From assembly GCA_017304845.1 (NCBI GenBank), contig JAFKLL010000019.1, positions 38,055-102,054 on the forward strand: a stretch of 64,000 nucleotides of DNA. The letters are read 5' to 3'. The notes below the pieces were generated by a model. That model worked only from the letters and a program-made list of their open reading frames with translations, searched no databases and was not told where the DNA came from. Origin of the DNA: Solirubrobacterales bacterium (GTDB lineage Bacteria > Actinomycetota > Thermoleophilia > Solirubrobacterales > 70-9). Every line of letters begins with the position of its first letter. The first letter of the stretch is position 1. Below, in pieces: positions 33,910 to 42,000 of the stretch. The translations under genes and the position numbers were made by a program.

Positions 33910-34353
33910 CTACTCGCCTCCCCCGGTCGCCGCCGCATCGCGCAGCTTGTCCTCGAGCATCTCGATCGCGACCCGGGTCGGGCAGATCGTCCGCAGGCCC
34001 TGCTCGCGGTACCACTCGGCCCGCAGCGGGTCGAGGATGCGGGCGATCACCGTGTCCACCTTGTAGCGGCGTTGGGCGATCTGGGAGATCACGATGTTGG
34101 TGTTGTCACCGTTGGTGGCCGCGACGAAGGCGTCGGCCTGGGCGATCCCGGCCTCTTCGAGGGCCTGGGTCTCGAGCGCGGTCCCGACCGTGAAATGACC
34201 GCCGGCCTCCTCCCAGGAGGTGTCGAGGCCGACCTCGAGCCGGGCATGCGACTCGGGGTCCTGGTCGAGGCATGAGACGGTGTGGCCGTCGGCCAGCATC
34301 GAGCGCGCCACGTTGGAGCCGACTCGACCGCATCCGACAATCAGGACGTACAT
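33910..34353 (-). CDS. TrkA-N domain protein (CeoB/C-like)
   Basis: 147 residues, only the Rossmann RCK domain: 'MYVLIVGCGRVGSNVARSMLADGHTVSCLDQD', 'GTALETQALEEAGIAQADAFVAATNGDNTNIVISQIAQ', 'PTRVAIEMLEDKL'. It lacks the TrkA-C domain, so it probably works as a heteromer with the protein at 33253-33909. TAGGAT (34360-34365) lies 6 nt before ATG 34353, giving the pair its own leaderless promoter inside the end of the upstream permease gene. Confidence 0.88.
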   Translation of the reverse strand: MYVLIVGCGRVGSNVARSMLADGHTVSCLDQDPESHARLEVGLDTSWEEAGGHFTVGTALETQALEEAGIAQADAFVAATNGDNTNIVISQIAQRRYKVDTVIARILDPLRAEWYREQGLRTICPTRVAIEMLEDKLRDAAATGGGE

Positions 34354-34359
34354 GGGCGC

Positions 34360-34365
34360 ATCCTA
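34360..34365 (-). promoter_or_regulatory. -10 TAGGAT for the TrkA pair
   Basis: Minus-strand TAGGAT, 6 nt (gcgccc), ATG 34353. The hexamer overlaps the stop codon of the permease gene (34363-34365). Confidence 0.5.
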
Positions 34366-36300
34366 TTCACCGGGTGCCGTGAGCAGTACGCGGCAGGGGG
34401 CGCGCTTGAGGACGTAGGCGGTGATCGGGCCGATCTCGTCGGGCCGGTAGTCGCCGATGCCGCCGAGCCGGGCGCCGCCCTTGATCGGGCTGGGCGGCTC
34501 GGCCCCCATCACGATCGCGTCGACGCCGAGCCGCCGGGCCGCGAAGACGATGCCGGTGCCGGTGCGGCGGACCCGCTCGATCTCGACCCTGACCTCGACG
34601 TCCTCGTACTCCTCCGCGACCTCCTTGGCCCGCTTCGTCGCCCGCTGCGCCTCCTCCGCCACCGCATCCGGGATCGGGTCCTTGATCGCCCGTTCCAGCG
34701 GGATGTCGATCAGGTAGAGCAGCGTGAGCACGGACTGGCCGTCCTCTTCCCCGGGATCGATCTCGGCCGCCATCCGGCCCGCCGTGGAGACGATGTCGTC
34801 GTCCAGGTCGGTGCCGAAGATCGGGACCAGGATGTTGTGGAAGTCGATCGAGACCCGGGGCCGGGTCAGGGCGCGCGCGTCGACCGAGACCTGCCGGGTG
34901 AGGCTGACCTGCTCGACCACCCTGCGGTAGATCACGTAGCCGACCAGGCCGACGATCAGCCAGCCCAGGCCGACCCAACGGGCCGAGTCGTGGAAGATCA
35001 GGACCGAGACCAGCGCCAACGTGCTGAGCACGGCGCCGATCACCGCGGTCAGGGGTCGTTCCGTCCCGGCCAGGGTCAGGTTGAGCGGCGCCCGGAAGGG
35101 GCGCTCGGCGTCCGGCTTGGTGCGGCGCAGCTTCAACACCGAGAGGTGGGCGATCGTGATCGCCAGGGTCGCCCCGAAGGCGTAGATCCCGGCCAGCATC
35201 TCGACGTCCCCGGTCATGGCGAGCCCGAAGACCGCCACGGCGCAGATCACGATCGCCTTGTAGGGCGTCTCGTAGCGACGCCCGAGCTGCCCCAGCCAGC
35301 TCGGGATCTGACGGTTGATGGCCAGCGTGTAGGTGTGGCGGGAAACTCCCAGCATCGCCGTGTTCGCCGCCCAGATCAGGGTGCCGGCGCCGACCACGGC
35401 GACCAGCCACTGGAGCCCCTTCGAGAGCCAGGCCGGGTGGAAGGCCTCGACCACCCCCAGCACCGGAGCCTCGATGTACGTGGTGCCGAGATCGGTGACC
35501 GGGCCGTCCGGGCCGATGTAGACCGGGACCGCCATCAGCGCCACCGCGGCCATCGCCGCGTAGAGCAGCGGCACGAACCAGATCGTCCGGGTCACGACCC
35601 GGGTGAACTGGCGGGGGTTCAGGTCCAGGTCGGGCGCGAGATTGGACACGGCCTCGATCCCCGCGTAGGCCAGCATCGCCAGCACCGTCGCGTAGATCAC
35701 GTCCTTGGTGCCCGGGCTGGTGAAGAGGTCGACGTGCCGGGTCAGGGCCTCCGGGTCCATCACGACGAAGACGCCGATCACGATGACCAGCACCTGGGTC
35801 AGAAGATCCACCCCGGCCAGCAACAGCAGGAAACGCGGCCGGCGACGGGCCGGGATGTCCAGCGTGTTGAGGACGGTGATGTAGATGACCACCGCGGCGA
35901 TCACGACGCTGACCCAGATCGAACCGGAGAGGTCGCCGGTGATCGGGCGCAGGTAATGCGGCACCGAGAGCACCGCCAGCGCGATCACGATCAGATAGTC
36001 GAGCAGGATCACCCAGCCGGCGACGAAGGCGACCAGCTCGTTGAAGGCATGGCGGGCGAAGGAGGACGACCCGCCCCGCTCCCGCAGCATGGCGCTGCCT
36101 TCCAGGTAGGTGAACATGGTCAGCACGAACAGCACGCCCGCCGCGAGGAAGATCAACGGGGTCATCCCGAGGCCGCGCTTCGCGACCACCCCGAGCGCGA
36201 AGTAGATCGAGAAGCCGACCGCCGCGTAGGTGACGATCAGCAGCCAGAGGGCGCCGGACTGCGGCGCCTTCTCCGGGATCTTCACGTCCCGCATCTTCAT
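34363..36300 (-). CDS. APC-superfamily permease with C-terminal Usp-like domain, copy 1
   Basis: 645 residues. Twelve membrane helices to about 470: 'YAAVGFSIYFALG', 'AYAGIEAVSNLAPDLDLNPRQF', 'IWAANTAMLGVSRHTYTLAINRQIPSWLGQLGRRYETPY' are APC motifs. The tail (about 495-645) looks Usp-like: 'SIDFHNILVPIFGTDLDDDIVSTAGRMAA', 'LGVDAIVMGAEPPSPIKGG', 'APCRVLLTAPG'. Size, order and TrkA neighbours recall KimA and the mycobacterial permease beside ceoBC, so potassium uptake is a reasonable hypothesis; amino-acid transport is the alternative. Confidence 0.75.
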   Translation of the reverse strand: MKMRDVKIPEKAPQSGALWLLIVTYAAVGFSIYFALGVVAKRGLGMTPLIFLAAGVLFVLTMFTYLEGSAMLRERGGSSSFARHAFNELVAFVAGWVILLDYLIVIALAVLSVPHYLRPITGDLSGSIWVSVVIAAVVIYITVLNTLDIPARRRPRFLLLLAGVDLLTQVLVIVIGVFVVMDPEALTRHVDLFTSPGTKDVIYATVLAMLAYAGIEAVSNLAPDLDLNPRQFTRVVTRTIWFVPLLYAAMAAVALMAVPVYIGPDGPVTDLGTTYIEAPVLGVVEAFHPAWLSKGLQWLVAVVGAGTLIWAANTAMLGVSRHTYTLAINRQIPSWLGQLGRRYETPYKAIVICAVAVFGLAMTGDVEMLAGIYAFGATLAITIAHLSVLKLRRTKPDAERPFRAPLNLTLAGTERPLTAVIGAVLSTLALVSVLIFHDSARWVGLGWLIVGLVGYVIYRRVVEQVSLTRQVSVDARALTRPRVSIDFHNILVPIFGTDLDDDIVSTAGRMAAEIDPGEEDGQSVLTLLYLIDIPLERAIKDPIPDAVAEEAQRATKRAKEVAEEYEDVEVRVEIERVRRTGTGIVFAARRLGVDAIVMGAEPPSPIKGGARLGGIGDYRPDEIGPITAYVLKRAPCRVLLTAPGE

Positions 36301-36509
36301 TCCGGATCCTGCTCCCGGCTCTGGGCGATCCGTCGCTGGACCAGGTAACGGCCGATGCCGACCCCGACGAAGGCGAGGCCGATCAGGAACCCGACCGAGG
36401 TCGGGCCGCCGCCACGGGCCAGGGTCATGACCAGGATCACGACGCCGATCACCGCGTAGACGGCCGAGAACACCCGGATCGAGCGGTCGTAGACTCCCCC
36501 GCTCCTCAC
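36297..36509 (-). CDS. Small two-helix membrane protein
   Basis: 70 residues, two membrane helices ('VFSAVYAVIGVVILVMTLA' and 'SVGFLIGLAFVGVGIGRYLV') and a basic/acidic tail. Overlaps both permease genes by ATGA, so it is part of the operon and possibly an accessory subunit. Not recognised. A protein of similar size with a different sequence lies in the polymer operon at 47415-47630. Confidence 0.75.
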   Translation of the reverse strand: MRSGGVYDRSIRVFSAVYAVIGVVILVMTLARGGGPTSVGFLIGLAFVGVGIGRYLVQRRIAQSREQDPE

Positions 36510-38410
36510 GTCGCCACCGCCGGCTCCGCCGGTGGGGCCTCCGAGGCGCCGGGATCCTCCGAGACCACGATGACCCGGCAGGGGCGTTCGCGCAGCACCG
36601 TCTCGAGCGTCTTCCCGTACTGCGGCACGCCGCGCCGCGAACGGAGGCCGATCACGATCGCGGCCGCCTTCGAGGTGCGGGCCTGACGGGCCAGGAAGTA
36701 GCCCTCCTGCCCCGGCCGGACCCGCTCGACCCGGCCGGAGACGCGCAGCCCGGCGATCAGCTTGGCCCGCTCGATCTTGCTCTGCGCCTTCTTCTCCTCC
36801 TCGATCATCGAGCTCTCCAGAGGCAGATGGGTCGGCACGGTGAGCAATGCCGTGATGTGGATGCCGCGCCGCCGCTGCGAGGTCAGCTTGGCCGCGGTGG
36901 CCATCACCTCCTCCGAGAACGGCTGGTCGGCCGGGAAGGCCACGATCACCGACTTGTACTCGATCTCCTCGACTCCCAGCGGCTCCGGCAGCAGCACCTT
37001 GACCGTGCCGGTCAGCGGCAGCTCCTGGTGGCGGCGGTAGATCACGTAGCCGACCAGGCCCATGGTCAACCAGACCATGCCGACCGCCAGGGTGACCGGG
37101 TTGAGCGCCATCACGACCAGCCAGGCGGCGAAGGTGCCGAAGCCGCCGACGATCGCGGTCAGGGGGATCAGCGAGCCCCTGAAGCGGAAGTTCAAGGGCG
37201 GTTTCCAGGCCCGTTCCTTGTCCGGCTGCAGGCGCCGCAGCCGGATCACCGCGGCGTGGGCGATAGTGAAGGAGAGCATCGCGCCGAACGAGTACATCGT
37301 GGCCAGGAACGAGGCCTGGCCCGGCAGCAGCGTGACGATCGCCAGCACCGCGAAGAAGATGATCGCGATGTAGGGAGTGCGGTAGGTCGGGTGGATCTGG
37401 CGGATCACCTCCGGCAGCTGCCGGTACTGCCCCATCGAGTAGCTGAGGCGGGAGACGCCGATCAGGCCGGCATTGGTGGCGATGATCAGGATCACCGCGG
37501 CCAGGACGCCGACATAGGCCTTGAGGATGTCGGTCATCCCTCCCGACAGCCCGAGCTTCTCGACGATCCCGAGGATCGGGTCGTCGGCGAAGGTGGTGCC
37601 GAGCTCGGTCACGTAGTTGCCGGCGTGGTTCAGCTCGACCGGCATCGCCGAGAGCGCGACGATCGGGATGAAGAGGTAGAGCGCCAGAACCGCGATCACG
37701 ACCAGGGCCACGCCCTGCGGCACCGAGCGGGCCGCGTCCTTGGCCTCCTCGGACATGTTCGAGATCGTCTCGATGCCGGTGTAGGCGATCATGCCGACCG
37801 CGATGCCGAGTGCGAAGTCGGGCCAGGTCGGGGCGACCCCGAGGTGGATGTTCGAGATCAACACGTCGGTGTTGAAGACCAGGAACATGCCGATCCCGAC
37901 CAGCACCACCTGGGTGGCGAGGTCGGCCACGGCGAGGATGATGTTGAGCCGGGCCGACTCCTGGCCGCCGCGGACGTTCAGCCAGGCGAGGAAGACGATC
38001 ACGATCGCGCCGCCGATGATGTCGCCCGGGGCGTGGCCGAGCGCCGGCCAGAACACGGCCAGGTAATGCGGCACGAAGTAGGCCGAGATCGCGACCGTGA
38101 TCGTGTAGTTCAGCATCTGCGCCCAGGCGGCGATGAAGCTGATCAGCTCGTTGAAGGCGTGGCGGCCGAAGGAGGAGGAGCCTCCGGCCTCCGGGTACAT
38201 GACGGTCGCCTCGGCGTAGGTCGCCGCCGTGCAGACGAAGATCAGCCCCGCGATCATGAAGGCGATCGGGGTGAGGCCGAGCGCGAAGGCCGCGGTCACG
38301 CCGAGTGCGTAGTAGATCGACGATCCGACGTTGCCGTAGGCGGCGGCGAAGAGAGCGCCCGCGCCGTAGATCCGGCTCAGGCTCTGATCACGCGGAATTC
38401 GCTCAGCCAA
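36506..38410 (-). CDS. APC-superfamily permease with C-terminal Usp-like domain, copy 2
   Basis: 634 residues and clearly paralogous to copy 1: 'AAAYGNVGSSIYYALGVTAAFALG', 'EAGGSSSFGRHAFNELISF', 'AYTGIETISNMSEEAKD', 'IATNAGLIGVSRLSYSMGQYRQLPEVIRQIHPTYRTPY', and a cytosolic tail with 'KSVIVAFPADQPFSEEVMATAAKL' and 'PCRVIVVSEDPG'. TTG start at 38410 with no nearby ATG in frame. First of a four-to-five gene unit with the small membrane protein, copy 1 and perhaps the TrkA genes. Same functional hypothesis as copy 1. Confidence 0.75.
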   Translation of the reverse strand: MAERIPRDQSLSRIYGAGALFAAAYGNVGSSIYYALGVTAAFALGLTPIAFMIAGLIFVCTAATYAEATVMYPEAGGSSSFGRHAFNELISFIAAWAQMLNYTITVAISAYFVPHYLAVFWPALGHAPGDIIGGAIVIVFLAWLNVRGGQESARLNIILAVADLATQVVLVGIGMFLVFNTDVLISNIHLGVAPTWPDFALGIAVGMIAYTGIETISNMSEEAKDAARSVPQGVALVVIAVLALYLFIPIVALSAMPVELNHAGNYVTELGTTFADDPILGIVEKLGLSGGMTDILKAYVGVLAAVILIIATNAGLIGVSRLSYSMGQYRQLPEVIRQIHPTYRTPYIAIIFFAVLAIVTLLPGQASFLATMYSFGAMLSFTIAHAAVIRLRRLQPDKERAWKPPLNFRFRGSLIPLTAIVGGFGTFAAWLVVMALNPVTLAVGMVWLTMGLVGYVIYRRHQELPLTGTVKVLLPEPLGVEEIEYKSVIVAFPADQPFSEEVMATAAKLTSQRRRGIHITALLTVPTHLPLESSMIEEEKKAQSKIERAKLIAGLRVSGRVERVRPGQEGYFLARQARTSKAAAIVIGLRSRRGVPQYGKTLETVLRERPCRVIVVSEDPGASEAPPAEPAVAT

Positions 38411-38421
38411 CGGACATCAGC

Positions 38422-38886
38422 TCAGCTCGTGCGGGTGGCGGACCTGCCCCAGGCCCACTCCAGCACCACCTTCATCGAGCCGTCGGGCGCCTGGTCGACC
38501 GTGATCGGTACCGGCATCGCCCGTCGCATCTCGGCGACCAGGTCCGCCCCGTCCTCGACCTCGAGCACGAAGGTTGCCTGATCGTTCGACCGTTCCACCG
38601 AAACCACCTGGTGGACTGCGGTCAGGCCCCGCAGGGCGGTCTCGGCAACCGCGGCCATCGCCAGTTCCGGCAACGGCGACACGGCGACCACGACCTCGCC
38701 CTGGGCGGCGGTGGTGTTAGACGTCTCGGGGGCCGTCGACTCCGACGGCGGCGCCAACGACTCGACTGCGGCGACCAGTTCCTGGACGCGGCCGGCCAGG
38801 GCCTGAACTTCGAGGCTGACCCTGCCTACCGAGGCCCGAAGATCGCCGATTGCCGCGGCGTCCACTTCTTCCCTGTCTGAACCCAC
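38422..38886 (-). CDS. Unknown protein, paralogue of 47627-48139
   Basis: 154 residues. N-terminal helix, likely coiled coil ('LRASVGRVSLEVQALAGRVQELVAAVESL'), a Ser/Thr/Pro linker, then an alpha/beta domain: 'GEVVVAVSPLPELAMAAVAETALRGLTAVHQVVSV', 'QATFVLEVEDGADLVAEMRRAMPVPITVDQAPDGSMKVVL'. The same three-part layout, with matching blocks, is found at 47627-48139. The C-terminal part looks like a ferredoxin-like beta-alpha-beta fold without metal cysteines. GTG start 6 nt after TAGTAT. Function unknown. Confidence 0.7.
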   Translation of the reverse strand: MGSDREEVDAAAIGDLRASVGRVSLEVQALAGRVQELVAAVESLAPPSESTAPETSNTTAAQGEVVVAVSPLPELAMAAVAETALRGLTAVHQVVSVERSNDQATFVLEVEDGADLVAEMRRAMPVPITVDQAPDGSMKVVLEWAWGRSATRTS

Positions 38887-38892
38887 CCCGCC

Positions 38893-38898
38893 ATACTA
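38893..38898 (-). promoter_or_regulatory. -10 TAGTAT, leaderless geometry
   Basis: Minus-strand TAGTAT, 6 nt (ggcggg), GTG 38886. Confidence 0.5.
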
Positions 38899-38925
38899 CC
38901 CCCGCTGGCCGAAGGCGGCCAGAAC

Positions 38926-40524
38926 TCAGGAGGGGCTGTACACCTGGCCCGCGATCACGCACCAGTTGTTGGCCGCGACCGGGTCGTTAACCTTCCACCG
39001 GGACGAGACCAGGATGCGATCCCCGTTGTCCATCTGGACGAACAGCATGCCGTTGTTGGGCAACCTCATGACCAGCGGTCCCTGAGGCTGGCTGACCGCG
39101 TAATCGTCGGATCCCTCGCGGGTGTAGACCCGGCCGCCGACCGCGCCGTCCACGATCAGGCGACGGGTCCCGTTCGGGCCGGCCTGGCAGATCGCCTGGA
39201 CGTTGCCGAGGTCGGGGAAGGCGACGGTGCTCTGCGTGTTGGCTTCGGTCGCGTTGGACTCGCCGCGCCAGACGATCTGGACCGAGCGGGCCAACGGGTC
39301 GATGTCCTGCGTGGTCTGGGTGCGGAAGGTCGCCTCGACATGGCAGTGCGCCTTGCCCGCGCTGTTGAAGTCCCACTCCCAGTTGAGATCGAAGGTGGTG
39401 GGCGGAGCCAGGCTGGAGCCGCCGGGCCCGTCGAGCGGCCCCCGGTCGGAGATGATCCCCTGGAAGGTCCCGGTCGACTGCTTCTCGGTCGGGCCCCACT
39501 TGTTCATGCCCTCGCGAAAATCGGGGCCGGTGCCGGTCGCGTACTTGGCCTCGCGGATCGCCTTCTCGCTGCCCTTGCCGTAGTCCCAGCTCTTGTAGCT
39601 CCAGGTCATCATCGCGGACTCGCGCGACCCGTTCGAGGGGTAGAAGCGGACCCACTGCTGGTAGGGGCTGCAGACGATCTCGCCGTTGCCGATGCCGGGC
39701 GCGACGAAGCCGCCGACCTGGCGTCCCTCCCACTTGCCGTTGTACCAGTCGACCGCGACCTTCTGGACGTACGTGCCCGTGGTCTCGACGGGCTTGGCCC
39801 CGCCGCCGCCCCGGGCGAACTTCCAGGTCTGAGCCGAGGCCCTCCACTGTCCCGTCTTCTGGTCCTCGCCGGCGAGACGAACCCGGTACTTGCCGGGCTT
39901 GAGCCGGCCGCTGATCGGGAGCTCGGCGATGATCTGCTTGCCGTCGACGTCGGTGACCACCTGCTGGCTGATCACGCCGCCGCCGGGACCGATCAGGGAG
40001 ACCCTGACCCGCCCGACCTGGGTGCGCCGGATCGGGCGCAGCACGAAGCGGACCGTGCCGACGTTGTCGTTGACCCTGGTGCTGACCGGGATCGCCTTGA
40101 GGCCCAGGCTGGGCGAGGTGAAGCGCCAGGCGCGGCGCTTCGTCACCTTGCCGCCACAGCCCGCCTTGCGAGCGGTGACGGTGACGGTGTAGCGGCCCGC
40201 CTTCATCCGGCGCAGCACGTGCATGCGGATCACCGAGGTCCGGCCGGAGGCCATCTCGCCGTAGACGCGACCACGGGCGAAGGTCTTGTGGCCGCGCTTG
40301 ATCTTGACCTGCGCGTTGCCGATCGAGCCGCGCGGGTTGACGTAGACCCAGGCGTAGCCGTCCTCGAGCAGCCCGGTCGGGTCGTGGGTGCTCAGCTTGA
40401 TGTTCACCGGCAGCTTGGCGCAACGGTTCTTGGCCGTCGCGGAGGTGGCGGTGACTGCCGCCAGCGAGAAGCCCAGACCGATCAGAGCGAGGAAGGTGAT
40501 TGTTCGGCGAAACACTGTATTCAT
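38926..40524 (-). CDS. Secreted Arg/Lys-rich protein ending the polymer operon
   Basis: 532 residues from ATG 40524. Signal peptide 'NTVFRRTITFLALIGLGFSLAAVTATSATA'. About 35-270 holds two or three beta-sandwich-like segments rich in 'GRV/GKYRV/GRYTVTV' strands, each resembling an Ig-like module; the later part carries Trp/Tyr-rich blocks ('TWSYKSWDYGKG', 'FDLNWEWDFNSAGKAHCHVEATFRTQ') and paired cysteines. Not recognised. Last gene of the minus-strand unit starting at 48139, separated by 51 nt from the PstS-like gene. Probably an extracellular structural or matrix protein. Confidence 0.6.
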   Translation of the reverse strand: MNTVFRRTITFLALIGLGFSLAAVTATSATAKNRCAKLPVNIKLSTHDPTGLLEDGYAWVYVNPRGSIGNAQVKIKRGHKTFARGRVYGEMASGRTSVIRMHVLRRMKAGRYTVTVTARKAGCGGKVTKRRAWRFTSPSLGLKAIPVSTRVNDNVGTVRFVLRPIRRTQVGRVRVSLIGPGGGVISQQVVTDVDGKQIIAELPISGRLKPGKYRVRLAGEDQKTGQWRASAQTWKFARGGGGAKPVETTGTYVQKVAVDWYNGKWEGRQVGGFVAPGIGNGEIVCSPYQQWVRFYPSNGSRESAMMTWSYKSWDYGKGSEKAIREAKYATGTGPDFREGMNKWGPTEKQSTGTFQGIISDRGPLDGPGGSSLAPPTTFDLNWEWDFNSAGKAHCHVEATFRTQTTQDIDPLARSVQIVWRGESNATEANTQSTVAFPDLGNVQAICQAGPNGTRRLIVDGAVGGRVYTREGSDDYAVSQPQGPLVMRLPNNGMLFVQMDNGDRILVSSRWKVNDPVAANNWCVIAGQVYSPS

Positions 40525-40575
40525 GGTCTCACGGGGCCTTAAACCGCTGTTCAAGGCCAAGTAGCGGCGGTACGC

Positions 40576-42000
40576 CTACTCGCCGGAGCTGTTGGGCTTC
40601 TTGCTGGTCCCGACTTCGAGAGCGGGACTGGACTTGTAGAAGATGATGTCCGGCTCGGAGCTGCCGTCGAGCCAAGCCTGCTCGGTGTCGCGGGTCTCGT
40701 CCGGGAGCGGCACGAGGGCGGCGTTCTCGGCGAGCTGCTGCGAACGGGCGAGGCTCTGGGTCAGGAAGTCGTTGATGTCCGGGTCCCGCATGTTCTTGAA
40801 GTTGACGGTCAGCAGCAGCTGACGGGCCAGCGGGTAGGTGGCGTTGGTGACGGTGGCCTGCGACGGGAAGATGCACTCCGGCTTGGCGAAGTCGTTGGAG
40901 GCGCTGATCTCCATCGGTCGCAGCTGCTCCTCGAAGGCCTCGTAGTAGGAGAAGCGGAAGAGGCCGAGCGTGCCGCGGACCTCGGCCAGGCGACGCAGCG
41001 CGGCGCGGTTGGAGGCCACGTAGCGGCGGGCGTCGGGCAGGGACTTCTTGAGGTTCTCGAGGTTCTTCTCGGCGGCGGCCAGCTTGCGCCGGTCCCGCGC
41101 CTGATCGGCGGCCGGACGCTGGTCGGCGATGCCCTTGGCGACCTCGGCCTTGGCGTCGCGGACCGCGCGGCGGTTCTCGGCGAGCGAGTCGAGGATGTCC
41201 TGGTAGACCTGGCGCGAACGCTCGAACTGGGCGGCGGCCCGGAAGTCGCGATTGCTGCCGACGACGGCGCGGCGGACCCCGGCGTCGGTCGGGAAGGCCT
41301 GGTAGTCGCTCCGCATCGAGAGCATGGTCGGCTCCGGGTCGCCGAGCACGTACTGGCCGAAGAAGCCGAAGACGTTCGAGTTCTCGTCCGGTCCGGCGAC
41401 CTTGAGCCGCGGCTCGTTGGCGGTCCCGCCCAGGTCGTGGCCGTAGCCGACCTGGCTCCAGCTGTTGATGGTGGAGCCGGCGCGGAAGATGTTGCGGACC
41501 TCGTCGAAGCTGAGGCAGTCGGTGCCGACGTCGGTCTCGTTCTTGATCGCGAGCACGGCGGCGTCGGAGGCGACCTGGAACTGGACCGGCTGGATCCCGT
41601 TGGCGATGCACTTGCGGTACTCGGCGGCGGAGATCGGACGGGCCGAGTCGACGATGTCGGCGCTGCCGCTGCAGAACTCCTGGAAGGCCCGGTTCTCGTT
41701 GCTGGCGCTGACCTGGACGTCGGCGGCGCCGCCGGCGGCGTTGTAGGTCCGGACCAGGTCCGGGGTGAGCGAGCCCTGCGCCTTGCCGGCGATCCGGATC
41801 GTCCCGGACTGGCGCGGGGTCGGCTTGGCCCGCTGAGCGGGCGCGGAGTCGGACTGCGGCGGCACGTAGCGCGCGGCGGTCCCGGTCGCACCGGCCGACT
41901 CGGGGGCCTCGTCGGGGTTGACCCCGCAGCCGGCGACCAGCAGCATGAGCAGAGCCGACGCGGCGGCCAGGCCGAAGCCCTTGCGGTTCCTCAGACTCAC
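40576..42000 (-). CDS. PstS-like lipoprotein with coiled-coil insertion
   Basis: 474 residues. Lipobox in 'ALLMLLVAGC'. About 65-215 matches the first lobe of phosphate-binding PBPs: 'SGTIRIAGKAQGSLTPDLVRTYN', 'FCSGSADIVDSARPI', 'VFGFFGQYV'. About 225-335 is an Ala/Arg/Glu-rich stretch that looks like a coiled-coil hairpin ('AENRRAVRDAKAEVAKGIAD', 'RRKLAAAEKNLENLKKSL'), and then the PBP fold resumes ('GTLGLFRFSYYEAFEEQLRPMEI', 'YPLARQLLLTVNFKN'). No PstCAB genes are near. The location suggests a structural or sensing role in the polymer locus rather than phosphate import. ATGA overlap with the gene upstream. Confidence 0.75.
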   Translation of the reverse strand: MSLRNRKGFGLAAASALLMLLVAGCGVNPDEAPESAGATGTAARYVPPQSDSAPAQRAKPTPRQSGTIRIAGKAQGSLTPDLVRTYNAAGGAADVQVSASNENRAFQEFCSGSADIVDSARPISAAEYRKCIANGIQPVQFQVASDAAVLAIKNETDVGTDCLSFDEVRNIFRAGSTINSWSQVGYGHDLGGTANEPRLKVAGPDENSNVFGFFGQYVLGDPEPTMLSMRSDYQAFPTDAGVRRAVVGSNRDFRAAAQFERSRQVYQDILDSLAENRRAVRDAKAEVAKGIADQRPAADQARDRRKLAAAEKNLENLKKSLPDARRYVASNRAALRRLAEVRGTLGLFRFSYYEAFEEQLRPMEISASNDFAKPECIFPSQATVTNATYPLARQLLLTVNFKNMRDPDINDFLTQSLARSQQLAENAALVPLPDETRDTEQAWLDGSSEPDIIFYKSSPALEVGTSKKPNSSGE

